Shown one piece after another: positions 1 to 8,150 of a stretch of DNA of 64,000 bases. The number at the start of each line of letters is the position of its first letter. Within the stretch, counting starts at the first letter, position 1. The stretch spans positions 62,001-126,000 of the forward strand of contig JADJWY010000009.1 of NCBI GenBank assembly GCA_016716085.1, written 5' to 3'. The translations under genes and the position numbers were made by a program. The stretch comes from Hahellaceae bacterium (GTDB taxonomy: Bacteria; Pseudomonadota; Gammaproteobacteria; Pseudomonadales; Oleiphilaceae). Below the pieces are notes generated by a model that was given only the letters and a program-made list of their open reading frames with translations, had not been told where the DNA came from and did not search any database.

Positions 1-1
1 A

Positions 2-163
2 ATCATGGAGTCATCCGGGCACAAGATTCTGGATGATGCCGTGATTCGAATTATTCGGTTGGCCGAGCCTTTTGCACCATTCTCCGATCAGATGCTTAAG
101 GAAATGGACCGTCTGGAAATTATTCGCACATTTGACTTTGGTTCACATCTTTCCAGCTTTTAG
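2..163 (+). CDS. tonB: Energy transducer TonB, C-terminal end (partial)
   Basis: This is the last 53 residues of a protein whose start lies before the window. The translation contains SSGHKILDDAVIRIIRLA, then APFSD and EIIRTFDFG, which is the ending of the TonB C-terminal domain that contacts TonB boxes of outer-membrane receptors. TonB passes proton-motive-force energy from ExbB-ExbD across the periplasm. In Pseudomonas a tonB-like gene sits directly upstream of the yqgE-ruvX-pyrR cluster, as here. The family call is firm; which TonB paralogue it is cannot be told from this fragment. Confidence 0.85.
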   Translation: MMESSGHKILDDAVIRIIRLAEPFAPFSDQMLKEMDRLEIIRTFDFGSHLSSF

Positions 164-268
164 GCGACGCAGACCTTTACTGGCTTTGCTGAGACAGGCC
201 CAACTGGTTTATGCTGTAAGGGTCGGGAGGCCTGCGGGTCCCCATAGTCTTCAGAGAGGAGTGCAGCC

Positions 269-832
269 ATGTCCAAATCCTCCATGTCCTCCCTGCGCAA
301 TCAATTTTTGATTGCTATGCCACATCTCAGGGATCAGCACTTCGAGGGAACGATTACGTACATCTGTGAGCACAACGAAAGTGGTGCAATGGGTATCGTG
401 ATTAACAAGCCCATGGAGCTACGCCTTTCAGAAATACTCAGTCAGCTTGATATTGATGGCAGCAGTCTCTCGCAGCAGGTCGTCTACACGGGTGGGCCTA
501 TGCAAAGTGAGCGGGGCTTTGTGATTCATGGTGACGGATCCAGTTGGCAGTCGTCCCTCAAGGTTTCCGAGGCGATGACGGTGACAACCTCGCGGGACAT
601 ACTGCAGGCGATGGCCTCCGGGGAGGGGCCACCGAAAGCATTGATTGCATTGGGCTATGCGGGATGGTCTGAAGGTCAGCTTGAGCAGGAGTTGGCCAAT
701 AATTACTGGATCACCTGTGAGGCAGACGCCCGCATTTTGTTCGAGACGCCCGATCCGGAAAAGATCATTGCGGCCCTGGGGAGGGTTGGTATTGATTATT
801 ATCGCCTGGCTTCGGTAGCCGGGCATGGCTGA
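269..832 (+). CDS. yqgE: YqgE/AlgH family protein (UPF0301)
   Basis: This is a 187-residue protein of the YqgE/AlgH family, whose biochemical role is not established; AlgH was linked to alginate regulation in Pseudomonas. The family pattern is visible near the N-terminus (FLIAMPHLRD, then GAMGIVINKPME) and again at VVYTGGPMQSERGFVIH and ALGYAGWSEGQLEQEL. The ATG is preceded by AGAGAGGAG at a usual distance. The gene overlaps ruvX by 8 bases, so the two are very probably translated from one message, as in many gammaproteobacteria. Confidence 0.93.
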   Translation: MSKSSMSSLRNQFLIAMPHLRDQHFEGTITYICEHNESGAMGIVINKPMELRLSEILSQLDIDGSSLSQQVVYTGGPMQSERGFVIHGDGSSWQSSLKVSEAMTVTTSRDILQAMASGEGPPKALIALGYAGWSEGQLEQELANNYWITCEADARILFETPDPEKIIAALGRVGIDYYRLASVAGHG

Positions 833-1229
833 TCCGAAACGTGTGATGGCGTTTGATTTTGGTACCTGTCGAATCGGTGTGGCGGTAGGTCAGCAGTTGA
901 CGGGAACCGCCTCGCCGCTCAAAATTCTGCCCGCGAAAGACGGTGTCCCCGACTGGGGCGTCATAGGGCAGCTGATTCAGGAGTGGAAGCCGGATCGAGT
1001 ACTGGTCGGGCATCCGCTGAACATGGACGGCACGGAAAACGAGATGTGTGTGCGAGCCCGTAAGTTTGCCAATCGCCTGCATGGACGCTTTGGTGTTCAG
1101 GTTGAGTTGGTCGATGAGAGGCTCAGCAGCTTTGTGCATCGCGAGCAACGTCGGGTTAGCGCTGGCAGATCCGACCCCATCGATGCGTTGGCTGCGGCAA
1201 CAATATGTGAGGACTGGCTGAGAAGATGA
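825..1229 (+). CDS. ruvX: Holliday junction resolvase-like YqgF/RuvX (pre-16S rRNA nuclease)
   Basis: This 134-residue RNase H-fold protein belongs to the YqgF/RuvX family, implicated in 16S rRNA 5' end maturation and first proposed as an alternative Holliday junction resolvase. The first active-site Asp lies in VMAFDFGTCRIGVAV. The second acidic residue lies in the VDERLSS motif and the third in DPIDALAAA. The product is slightly short because the loop between the last two motifs is compact. It overlaps yqgE upstream and pyrR downstream (4 bases), the conserved Pseudomonas-like arrangement. Confidence 0.92.
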   Translation: MADPKRVMAFDFGTCRIGVAVGQQLTGTASPLKILPAKDGVPDWGVIGQLIQEWKPDRVLVGHPLNMDGTENEMCVRARKFANRLHGRFGVQVELVDERLSSFVHREQRRVSAGRSDPIDALAAATICEDWLRR

Positions 1230-1747
1230 TGACAGAAGATCCGTTGGTAGATGTGGGCTCTCTGCTGCAGTCGATGGCGCAGAAAGTGACAAGCCTGATG
1301 CAGGCGCGCAATATCGGACATTACGAAATCGTTGGCATTCGCTCTGGCGGAGTATGGTTGGCCAAGGCTCTGGGTGCAGAGCTGGGCCATCGTGGGGCGG
1401 TCGGTGAACTCGATATTTCTTTTTATCGGGACGACTTCACCCGCATTGGCCTTCATCCTCGGGTACGCCCTTCAGCGCTACCCTTTGCAACAGAAGACCA
1501 GAACCTGCTGTTGGTCGATGATGTCTTGATGAGTGGCCGCACAATACGTGCGGCGATGAATGAGTTATTTGATTTTGGTCGGCCAGCCAGTATTACCCTG
1601 GCCGTATTAGCCGATATCGGGCAGCGGGAACTGCCCATTCAGCCGGATGTCCTGGGCTGTACCCTCCATTTAAAGCCAGGACAGCGAGTTAAATTGTTGG
1701 GGCCTGAGCCGCTTAATCTGGTCGTCAAACAGGGGGTGCCAACATGA
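1226..1747 (+). CDS. pyrR: PyrR bifunctional protein / uracil phosphoribosyltransferase
   Basis: This is a 173-residue type I phosphoribosyltransferase. The PRPP-binding loop is clear at LLLVDDVLMSGRTIRAAM (about residues 93-110), and GIRSGGVWLA carries the pyrophosphate-contact loop. PyrR-family proteins regulate pyrimidine genes and may have uracil phosphoribosyltransferase activity. Its position directly before pyrB with a 4-base overlap supports the pyrimidine role. In Gram-negative bacteria the regulatory mechanism is less defined than RNA attenuation in Bacillus, and I see no clear PyrR-binding leader here. Confidence 0.93.
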   Translation: MMTEDPLVDVGSLLQSMAQKVTSLMQARNIGHYEIVGIRSGGVWLAKALGAELGHRGAVGELDISFYRDDFTRIGLHPRVRPSALPFATEDQNLLLVDDVLMSGRTIRAAMNELFDFGRPASITLAVLADIGQRELPIQPDVLGCTLHLKPGQRVKLLGPEPLNLVVKQGVPT

Positions 1748-2751
1748 TCTGGCCAACAGAGAACAAGCCCAGGGCGGCCATTCAATTGAATCATGAGGGT
1801 CAGCTTCGTCATTTTCTTAGCATAGAAGGCTTAAAGCGGGAGTTGCTGATTGAAATACTCGATACAGCAGAATCCTTCATTGAAGTGGGATCCCGTTCGA
1901 TTCGTAAGGTGCCCCTGTTGCGCGGCAAGACGGTCGCGAATCTGTTTTTTGAAGCCAGTACACGCACTCGCTCAACCTTCGAGCTGGCGGCAAAGCGCCT
2001 GTCGGCTGATGTGCTGAATATCAATATTAATACGTCCGCGACCACCAAAGGGGAGTCGCTGAGCGACATGCTCCGAAACCTCGAAGCCATGGCCGTTGAT
2101 ATGTTTGTCGTGCGGCATGTGCAAAGCGGATCACCTCATTTTATCGCCACGGCGGTGACCCCAGGGGTTTCCGTGATCAATGCCGGCGATGGCCGCCATG
2201 AGCATCCGACTCAAGCGATGCTCGATATGCTGACGATTCGCCAGCACAAAGGCGGATTCGAGAATCTGACTGTCGCAATTGTGGGCGATATCCTTCATTC
2301 CCGAGTGGCACGTTCCGAGATTCACGCGCTCAAGGCGCTCGGTGCGGCTGAAATCCGGGTGATTGCACCGGATACCTTGCTCCCTGTTGATGTCGAATCC
2401 ATGGGGGTTAAGGTGTTTAGTACCCTGGATGAGGGCCTGCGGGATGCCGATGTGGTGGTAACACTCCGTCTGCAAAAGGAGCGTATGGAAGGGGCATTGT
2501 TGCCCAGTGAACACGAGTTTTATCGTTTGTACGGCTTGTCAGCTGAGCGGATGCGGAGTGCAAAGCCTGATGCCATTGTGATGCACCCAGGACCGATGAA
2601 CCGGGGTGTAGAAATCGATTCAGCCGTGGCAGATGGCGCTCAGTCTGTCATCCTCCAGCAGGTGACGAACGGTATTGCCGTGCGCATGGCGGTGATGTCC
2701 ATGGCCATGAGTGGTCAGATCAACGCGCTGGCAGCCAGGGGAGGGCAGTGA
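1744..2751 (+). CDS. pyrB: Aspartate carbamoyltransferase catalytic subunit
   Basis: This enzyme condenses carbamoyl phosphate with aspartate, the committed step of pyrimidine synthesis. The 335-residue product carries the carbamoyl-phosphate signature FFEASTRTRSTFE, the HPTQAMLDM motif and a late MHPGPMNRGVEI motif. It has an N-terminal extension before the core (through about residue 20), as in the Pseudomonas class A enzyme, which forms a dodecamer with an inactive PyrC'. No pyrI regulatory subunit is present, and the following gene is pyrC', which fits that class. It overlaps pyrR by 4 bases. Confidence 0.96.
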   Translation: MIWPTENKPRAAIQLNHEGQLRHFLSIEGLKRELLIEILDTAESFIEVGSRSIRKVPLLRGKTVANLFFEASTRTRSTFELAAKRLSADVLNININTSATTKGESLSDMLRNLEAMAVDMFVVRHVQSGSPHFIATAVTPGVSVINAGDGRHEHPTQAMLDMLTIRQHKGGFENLTVAIVGDILHSRVARSEIHALKALGAAEIRVIAPDTLLPVDVESMGVKVFSTLDEGLRDADVVVTLRLQKERMEGALLPSEHEFYRLYGLSAERMRSAKPDAIVMHPGPMNRGVEIDSAVADGAQSVILQQVTNGIAVRMAVMSMAMSGQINALAARGGQ

Positions 2752-2752
2752 A

Positions 2753-4042
2753 ATGACTCGCAGTGCTATCTTGAATGGACGGCTTTACGACCCTGCCAGC
2801 GGCTTGGATAAGCGCGGCAATCTTTACATCGATGGAGACCGTTTGGTTGGTGTAGGTGAGCAGCCACCCAGTGGATTTGTTGCTGACCAGGAAATCAATG
2901 TGGACGGGCTCTGGGTGCTGCCGGGTCTGTTTGATTTATATGCCTGTCTCCGGCAGCCTGGCTTTGAGCATAAAGGCACATTTGCATCTGAGTTGCGCGC
3001 GGCGGTCAAAGGGGGCGTGACCTCGGTTTGCTGCCCGCCCAACACCAGTCCGGTCAACGACAGTGCAGCGGTGAGCAACCTGATCAATGACCTTGCGCGT
3101 GAAACCGGTCTGTCGCGGGTGTATGCCTTGGGTGCGATAACTCAGGGGCTCTCTGGAGAGCAACTCAGCGAAATGTATGCGCTTAAAGCGGCGGGCTGTA
3201 TTGGCGTGACGAATTTGCGGCGCCCCTTTCGTAATAACAAAATTATGAAACGCTGTCTGGAATATGCGTGCAGCCACGATATAACCGTCTTTGCCTGTCC
3301 TGAGGATGCTGCCCTGGCACAAGATGGCTGTGTCCATGAAGGGGCCATCGCCAGTCGCTTGGGGTTGGCTGGTATTCCGGCGTCTGCCGAAACCCTGGCT
3401 GTCAGTCAATGGTTGATGCTGGCAGAGGATACCGACGTCAGACTGCATCTGGGGCCGCTTTCATGTGCGCGGTCAGTCGAACTGGTTCGTGAGGCCAAGC
3501 AGCGGGGGCTTAAAGTGACCGCTAATGTCGCGCTGGCCAATTTGATGTTCACAGAAGCCTGTATTGAAGACTTTGATTCGCGCTTCCATGTTCGCCCACC
3601 GCTGCGTCGTGAACAGGATCGTCAGGCGCTGCTGGACGGTCTGCGTGAGGGTGTGCTTGATGTCATTGTCTCCAAGCATGAGCCTCATGAAATTGCGGCC
3701 CTGCTGGCACCCTTTGCTGAGACTGAGCCCGGAATGAGCCAATTGGAGACCTGGCTGTCCCAAATGTTACTACTGAGTCGTGAGAGTCAAATTGATTTCG
3801 GCGTACTCCTGGCGGCCTCAACGGTGGGCCCAGCTCGTGTTTCAGGGCTTGGCGGCGGAGCGCTGAAGGTCGGGGAGCTGGCAGATTTTAGTGTATTCGA
3901 CCCTAATGCAGAGTGGACGCCCACGGCTGTTCAGTGGATGTCTGCGGGCAAAAATTCACCGTGGCTGGATCGGACGCTGCCAGGGGTCGTGACCATGACG
4001 TGGGTCGGTGGTAAAAATGTCTATCCGTCCGTGACACAATAA
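2753..4042 (+). CDS. pyrC': Dihydroorotase-like PyrC' (catalytically inactive)
   Basis: This 429-residue amidohydrolase-fold protein starts at the ATG just after the pyrB stop, preceded by GGGGAGGGCAG. Active dihydroorotases begin the metal site with DxHxH followed by R-x-PG. Here the segment reads LFDLYACLRQPGFEHKG, so both metal-binding His residues are replaced (Tyr and Cys). Pseudomonas PyrC' is likewise inactive and is needed to hold the aspartate transcarbamoylase dodecamer together, so I infer a structural role with PyrB. A separate active pyrC should exist elsewhere in the genome. Confidence 0.92.
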   Translation: MTRSAILNGRLYDPASGLDKRGNLYIDGDRLVGVGEQPPSGFVADQEINVDGLWVLPGLFDLYACLRQPGFEHKGTFASELRAAVKGGVTSVCCPPNTSPVNDSAAVSNLINDLARETGLSRVYALGAITQGLSGEQLSEMYALKAAGCIGVTNLRRPFRNNKIMKRCLEYACSHDITVFACPEDAALAQDGCVHEGAIASRLGLAGIPASAETLAVSQWLMLAEDTDVRLHLGPLSCARSVELVREAKQRGLKVTANVALANLMFTEACIEDFDSRFHVRPPLRREQDRQALLDGLREGVLDVIVSKHEPHEIAALLAPFAETEPGMSQLETWLSQMLLLSRESQIDFGVLLAASTVGPARVSGLGGGALKVGELADFSVFDPNAEWTPTAVQWMSAGKNSPWLDRTLPGVVTMTWVGGKNVYPSVTQ

Positions 4043-4060
4043 AAAGTGAAGAGGTGAAGT

Positions 4061-4282
4061 ATGGGATTTATCGGATTTGTGTTCCTGCTGGTGATCGTCT
4101 GGCTGTTGTGGAATATTTCGCGCAATACGGCGGATGCTCTGGATAAACAGACGGCATTGCAATATGAAATTGTTGCGCTGGAAAAACGTTTGGAAGAGTT
4201 GGGCGCTACACTGGTTGCTCAGCAGAATGAGCCAAAGTCCGCGGCGCCAAGAGCGCGCAACAAAAAGAAGAGCGAAAGTTAA
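4061..4282 (+). CDS. Small membrane protein with coiled-coil tail, unknown function
   Basis: This 73-residue protein follows pyrC' by 18 bases and has a good ribosome site (AAGAGGTGAAG). Residues 2-18 are a single membrane span (GFIGFVFLLVIVWLLWN). A short helical region rich in Leu and Glu follows (DKQTALQYEIVALEKRLEELG), likely a coiled coil, and the tail is basic and rich in Lys and Arg. It could anchor something at the inner membrane. I do not recognise a named family. Confidence 0.6.
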   Translation: MGFIGFVFLLVIVWLLWNISRNTADALDKQTALQYEIVALEKRLEELGATLVAQQNEPKSAAPRARNKKKSES

Positions 4283-4307
4283 GTATCCGGCCCTGATCCA
4301 GGGGGCT

Positions 4308-4586
4308 TCAGGCGCCTTGAGCGGCGTCTTTAAGTCGTTTGGCCGGGCGGAATACGACCCGACGATGGGCGGCAACGGTTTGTAGCTCACCGGATCGGGG
4401 GTTACGTACCCTCCGCTCGGGGACGGCTTTGACCACGAAGCTACCCAGCCCTGCAAGGATGACGGACTCGCCTGCGGCCAGCACCTCGGTGATTTCATCC
4501 GTCAGCGCGGTCAGGACTTGCGCCGCCAGATATCGGGGGATATCGGCATGATCGGCTATTTGGGCAATAAGTTCGGGTTTGAGCAT
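4308..4586 (-). CDS. HU/IHF family DNA-binding protein
   Basis: This 92-residue protein has the HU fold pattern: an N-terminal helical dimerisation part, then AGLGSFVVKAVPERRVRNPRSGE, matching the HU beta-arm entry GLGSF and the R-NP-tip motif, and FRPAKRLKDA at the end. Members bend and bind DNA as dimers. It diverges from classical HupA/HupB and IHF, for example at the tip and in the Ala- and Glu-rich N-terminus, so I give no gene symbol. It is transcribed away from the TRAP gene to its right. Confidence 0.88.
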   Translation of the reverse strand: MLKPELIAQIADHADIPRYLAAQVLTALTDEITEVLAAGESVILAGLGSFVVKAVPERRVRNPRSGELQTVAAHRRVVFRPAKRLKDAAQGA

Positions 4587-4846
4587 ATTGTTTCGTCTGT
4601 CCCACCAAGTGTTACGAAAAGAAAAGTTTTTTTGTTTATTTTGCTGAATCGTGTGCTTTGTCTCACCATCCTGTCTGACAACCGGCGATAATTCTCAAGC
4701 TAGGAGTCGTGCGGGTTTGATGGACTTCACTATCAGACTAGCAAAGCAGGCCATGTTGGCAAGGTTGACGCCCCCAACGAGAGCCTGCACTACGACCGCA
4801 GCCCTTCGAGGCGCACTTTCATGAAGAAAAAAAGGGGAGTATTAAG
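4587..4846. other. Intergenic region between HU-like gene and tatT
   Basis: This 260-base divergent region must hold the promoters of the HU-like gene and of the TatT gene. It includes an A/T-rich block at about 4617-4645. GATAAT at 4687-4692 could be a -10 box for the rightward gene, but no matching -35 box is convincing. No small gene is evident. Confidence 0.4.
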
Positions 4847-5899
4847 GTGGAAAGCCGTAAATCGGGACAACTGCACAAGCTGCTGACCAGAAGCTTGGTG
4901 GTGAGTGTATTGGTCGGTCTGGTATCAGGCTGTGGCGTCGTTCGCAACGCGATGTACAAGACGACCGGGGATGTCATGGTGGGCTTTGCCCAGGAGCATC
5001 AGGTCGCCTATATGATGACCACAGATGATGTGCGCATGAACTGTGCAATGGCTGAGTCGCTGACGCCACTGTTAATGTCGTTCTCCCGCGTCAGGGCGAC
5101 ACCTGATCAGGTTGCGATTATGGTGATGTCGTCTGCAGGCATGTGTGCAGAAGCACAGGCTTGGGAAGAGGAGCTTCGATATATTCGGGCCATCCGTCAG
5201 CAGAACGCGATCGAAGCAGAAGATGCCTTGATCAGCCAGAAGCGCCTTAATATTCTGGCCGCGCAGCGTAATTTTAAAGCCTATGAACATATGGTGACCT
5301 ATTTTGGTGAGCCAGGAGGACAAGAGTGTCCTAAGCTAGGCTCAGATTTTGATGAGCTGACCTACATGCTCGGTATGCTTGCCGGTCTGCAGGCGCTCAA
5401 TAATGAAATCACATCGACGGCGGGCCTGGGTGTTCCAAAGAACATCGCGGCCAAAGTTGAGCGTTCTACCGCCTGCTTGAGTGATGACAAGTGGTGGGGC
5501 ATGCCCGGCGCTGTCCGTGCGCTGATCTGGGCGATGTTGCCAGGTGCAGAGCCCCAGGGTGAAAGCTACGAAAATCGTATGAAAGCCGCGGTTGCCAAAG
5601 GTGAAAAAGCTGGCGTTCGCATTTCACACGTCATGCAGGCGTTAGCCTACTACAACAAAGGCGATACCGAAGCACTCAAGAATGTCATTCGCCAGCATGT
5701 CAAAGTGAAAGAGCGTAAAGCGGCGGATCCTGACTACAAGATGGTGGATGAGTTGGCCACCACGATGCTGACAGCCCTTTCCGACAAAATGTGGACTGAA
5801 GCGACAGGTTACCGCACACCGATTGGAGGCTTGGGCACTTTCTGGGATGACAAGAAAGCCGCACCTGCTGAAGCCATAGATCTGGATGACATCCTCTGA
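4847..5899 (+). CDS. tatT: TRAP transporter-associated TatT lipoprotein
   Basis: This 350-residue lipoprotein starts with GTG, preceded by AAAAGGGGAG. The signal peptide ends in a lipobox (LVSGC, Cys near residue 29). The mature part is almost wholly helical, and the YKTTGDVMVGFAQEH start and the pattern of paired helices match the T-component family (TatT), which forms a pore-containing TPR-like trimer in Treponema. TatT is thought to hand hydrophobic ligands to the periplasmic TRAP receptor. The stop codon overlaps the start of the TRAP permease. No receptor (P component) gene is between or beside them. Confidence 0.8.
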   Translation: MESRKSGQLHKLLTRSLVVSVLVGLVSGCGVVRNAMYKTTGDVMVGFAQEHQVAYMMTTDDVRMNCAMAESLTPLLMSFSRVRATPDQVAIMVMSSAGMCAEAQAWEEELRYIRAIRQQNAIEAEDALISQKRLNILAAQRNFKAYEHMVTYFGEPGGQECPKLGSDFDELTYMLGMLAGLQALNNEITSTAGLGVPKNIAAKVERSTACLSDDKWWGMPGAVRALIWAMLPGAEPQGESYENRMKAAVAKGEKAGVRISHVMQALAYYNKGDTEALKNVIRQHVKVKERKAADPDYKMVDELATTMLTALSDKMWTEATGYRTPIGGLGTFWDDKKAAPAEAIDLDDIL

Positions 5900-8024
5900 T
5901 TTTCAGAGGGTGTTCCCTTCTCCATCCGAACTTATTAACAGTGGTAAATCAGAGGCAAAATGGAAGCTATCGGTTCAAACTCAGGCAAACGGACGGGCCA
6001 GGTGGCTGTCTTCGCTACCAGCGTGTCTGTTGTTACTTGCGGTCGTGCTATTCAGCACCAGCAGTGACATACATAATCGGATCTTGAAAATTGGCCAGTC
6101 CTCCTGGGACGGTTACTATGAGTTGCGCTATGACCCCGTGCAGCCGGAGTGTGATCGCAACCCGGATATCGATGGTGAGATCAAGCGCCGTATGGAGGCG
6201 TCGCAGGATGATGGGCTGGGTCTGGATCTTTTTGAGGCTGAGCCGCTTGATCCTGACATGCTTCGCCAGTCTTTGGAAAATGCTCAAAAGGCGTGTGAAT
6301 CCAAGTTTGATAAATACGAAGCGACCGCGGGCCGCATCACCCCTGGGGTCAAGATGTTTCGCGCAGTGGAGCTGTTCATTGGCGATGTGATTGCCTTTGG
6401 CTTGTCTTCTCAGCGTTTCATATTGGTCATGCTGGTGATTATCTGTGCCGCCACTGCGACATTTACTCGCCATCACATTGCGCTTCGCGGTATCGAAACC
6501 GTTATGGATCACCGTGTATCGGCGGCCCTCCAGACGGTTGCTAACTTGATGTTGTTCATTTCAGCCTGGTCATTCCGTGAACTGGCGGGCCAGGATGGTG
6601 CGGAGATTCCGCTGTCAAAAGATTTGCTCAACTGGGGCTGGATTACGGGCTTTGCACTGGTAACACTGATCAGTGGTTATCACCTCATCCGCATACCTAA
6701 AGACCTGGAGCCAGGCGGCACCTTCGGCAAAGCAATGTTGAGCGTACCGCTTTACACGACGATGTGTTTGATTTCCAGTGCGTACTTTATGAGCGCCGGT
6801 CACGTGGCAGGTGTGGGCATCTATCTGGACAAGATGATGGATCTGTCTGATATGTTCCTCAACGTAGGGCTGTATGTCTGGGTGGGTATGCTGTTGAAGC
6901 AGAGTAAGCTGGCCAGTCTGGTATTCCATGTGTTCAAGCCCTGGAAAATGCGTCCTGAAGTGCTGGCAATCGTCACGCTGGCCGTGACTGCATTACCGAC
7001 GGCCTATACGGGTGCTTCTGGTATTTTTGTTATCGCAGCGGGAGCCGTGATTTATCACGAAATGCGTGAAGCGGGTGCACGTCGGCAGTTGGCCTTTGCG
7101 GTAACGGCGATGTCCGGTAGTCTGGGTGTGGTGCTGCGGCCCTGCCTGTTGGTGGTCATCATTGCCTATCTCAACCGGGAAGTGACGACTGACCAGCTCT
7201 TCGGCTGGGGGGGCAAAGTGTTCATCCTGACGATGGTGCTCTTTGCGGCGGTCGCCCTGATTATGAACCGTGACCCTAATCATCGCATGGCGCCAGCTTC
7301 TGAGGCGCTTCCCGAGAGTTTGCGCCGCCTGAAAGCGCTGATTCCTTATGCGTTGATCATCGTGGGCGTGACGCTGTTCTATTCGTTGGCACTGGATGTG
7401 AAGCTGGATGAGTTCTCTGCTCCGCGTGTATTGCCGGTGATGATGCTTGCCATTCTGGTTTATGAGTTCTTCGTTTATCGTAAAGCCCCTAAAAAGGAAG
7501 ATCGTCGTCCGCTTGAGTCTTCTATTCGGGAAGCGACCAATGATACCACTACGCACATTGGTGCTCTGTTGTTCCTGATGGGGCTGTCGGTCAGTATCGG
7601 TGGTGTGATTGAGCGTGCAGAATTGATGCAGATGTTCCCGACGACGTTCGCCAGTGTCTGGACCGTGATGGCCATGCTCGTCGTCATTCTGGTGATCATT
7701 GGAATGGTGATGGATCCTTACGGTGCGGTTATTCTGGTTAGTGCGACCATTGCTAACGTCGCCTATCAGAACGGTGTTGACCCCGTCCACTTCTGGATGG
7801 TAACCCTGGTGGCCTTCGAGCTGGGCTATTTGAGCCCGCCGGTAGCCTTGAACCAGCTGTTAACCCGGCAGGTCGTTGGTGAGAAAGAGCTGCGCCTGGC
7901 AGAACTTGATGCCAAGGGCGGTACCTTCTACGAGCGCCATGAGCGCGAGTTGATGCCTGTTATCGTCATGGGAACTGCGCTGATTCTGGTGGCCTTTGTG
8001 CCACTGATGGTGGGTTACAACTAA
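5886..8024 (+). CDS. TRAP transporter fused small-large (QM) permease
   Basis: This 712-residue inner-membrane protein has about 16 predicted spans. The C-terminal two thirds match DctM-type large permeases (TAYTGASGIFVIAAGAVIY, GVVLRPCLL, then AFELGYLSPPVALN near residue 645). The N-terminal part (one span near 40-60, an acidic soluble segment at 65-160, then more spans) is in the place of a DctQ-type small subunit, so I read it as a QM fusion. The start chosen overlaps tatT by 14 bases; a GTG eight codons later is possible. A strong terminator follows. The substrate is unknown; partner TatT suggests a hydrophobic organic acid. Confidence 0.82.
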   Translation: MTSSDFQRVFPSPSELINSGKSEAKWKLSVQTQANGRARWLSSLPACLLLLAVVLFSTSSDIHNRILKIGQSSWDGYYELRYDPVQPECDRNPDIDGEIKRRMEASQDDGLGLDLFEAEPLDPDMLRQSLENAQKACESKFDKYEATAGRITPGVKMFRAVELFIGDVIAFGLSSQRFILVMLVIICAATATFTRHHIALRGIETVMDHRVSAALQTVANLMLFISAWSFRELAGQDGAEIPLSKDLLNWGWITGFALVTLISGYHLIRIPKDLEPGGTFGKAMLSVPLYTTMCLISSAYFMSAGHVAGVGIYLDKMMDLSDMFLNVGLYVWVGMLLKQSKLASLVFHVFKPWKMRPEVLAIVTLAVTALPTAYTGASGIFVIAAGAVIYHEMREAGARRQLAFAVTAMSGSLGVVLRPCLLVVIIAYLNREVTTDQLFGWGGKVFILTMVLFAAVALIMNRDPNHRMAPASEALPESLRRLKALIPYALIIVGVTLFYSLALDVKLDEFSAPRVLPVMMLAILVYEFFVYRKAPKKEDRRPLESSIREATNDTTTHIGALLFLMGLSVSIGGVIERAELMQMFPTTFASVWTVMAMLVVILVIIGMVMDPYGAVILVSATIANVAYQNGVDPVHFWMVTLVAFELGYLSPPVALNQLLTRQVVGEKELRLAELDAKGGTFYERHERELMPVIVMGTALILVAFVPLMVGYN

Positions 8025-8040
8025 GTCTGTCTGCAGATGT

Positions 8041-8068
8041 AAAAGCCCCGGCTTGCCGGGGCTTTTTT
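8041..8068 (+). terminator. Rho-independent terminator after the TRAP permease
   Basis: A GC-only stem, GCCCCGG pairing with CCGGGGC, has a four-base loop and is followed by six T. Four A precede it, so it may also work on the other strand. Confidence 0.92.
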
Positions 8069-8106
8069 GTATCAGGCCCGTGGCTGCAGGCCATGATTGG
8101 CACCCA

Positions 8107-8132
8107 TAAAAAAACCGGCTGTACGCCGGTTT
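8107..8132 (-). terminator. Rho-independent terminator after pckA
   Basis: AAACCGGC pairs with GCCGGTTT around a TGTAC loop. Eight A on the plus strand give a U tract on the minus strand, so it ends pckA transcription about 20 bases after the stop. Confidence 0.9.
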
Positions 8133-8150
8133 CACTACCTTAGCCGAGGC

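Noticed and set aside
2753..4042. PyrC' as a mutated, decaying dihydroorotase
   Set aside because: Loss of the metal-binding His residues is the normal state of PyrC' next to class A pyrB in Pseudomonas-like bacteria, so it is not a new lesion.
8041..8132. Repeat or attenuator between the TRAP permease and pckA
   Set aside because: The two hairpins are ordinary terminators, one for each convergent gene.
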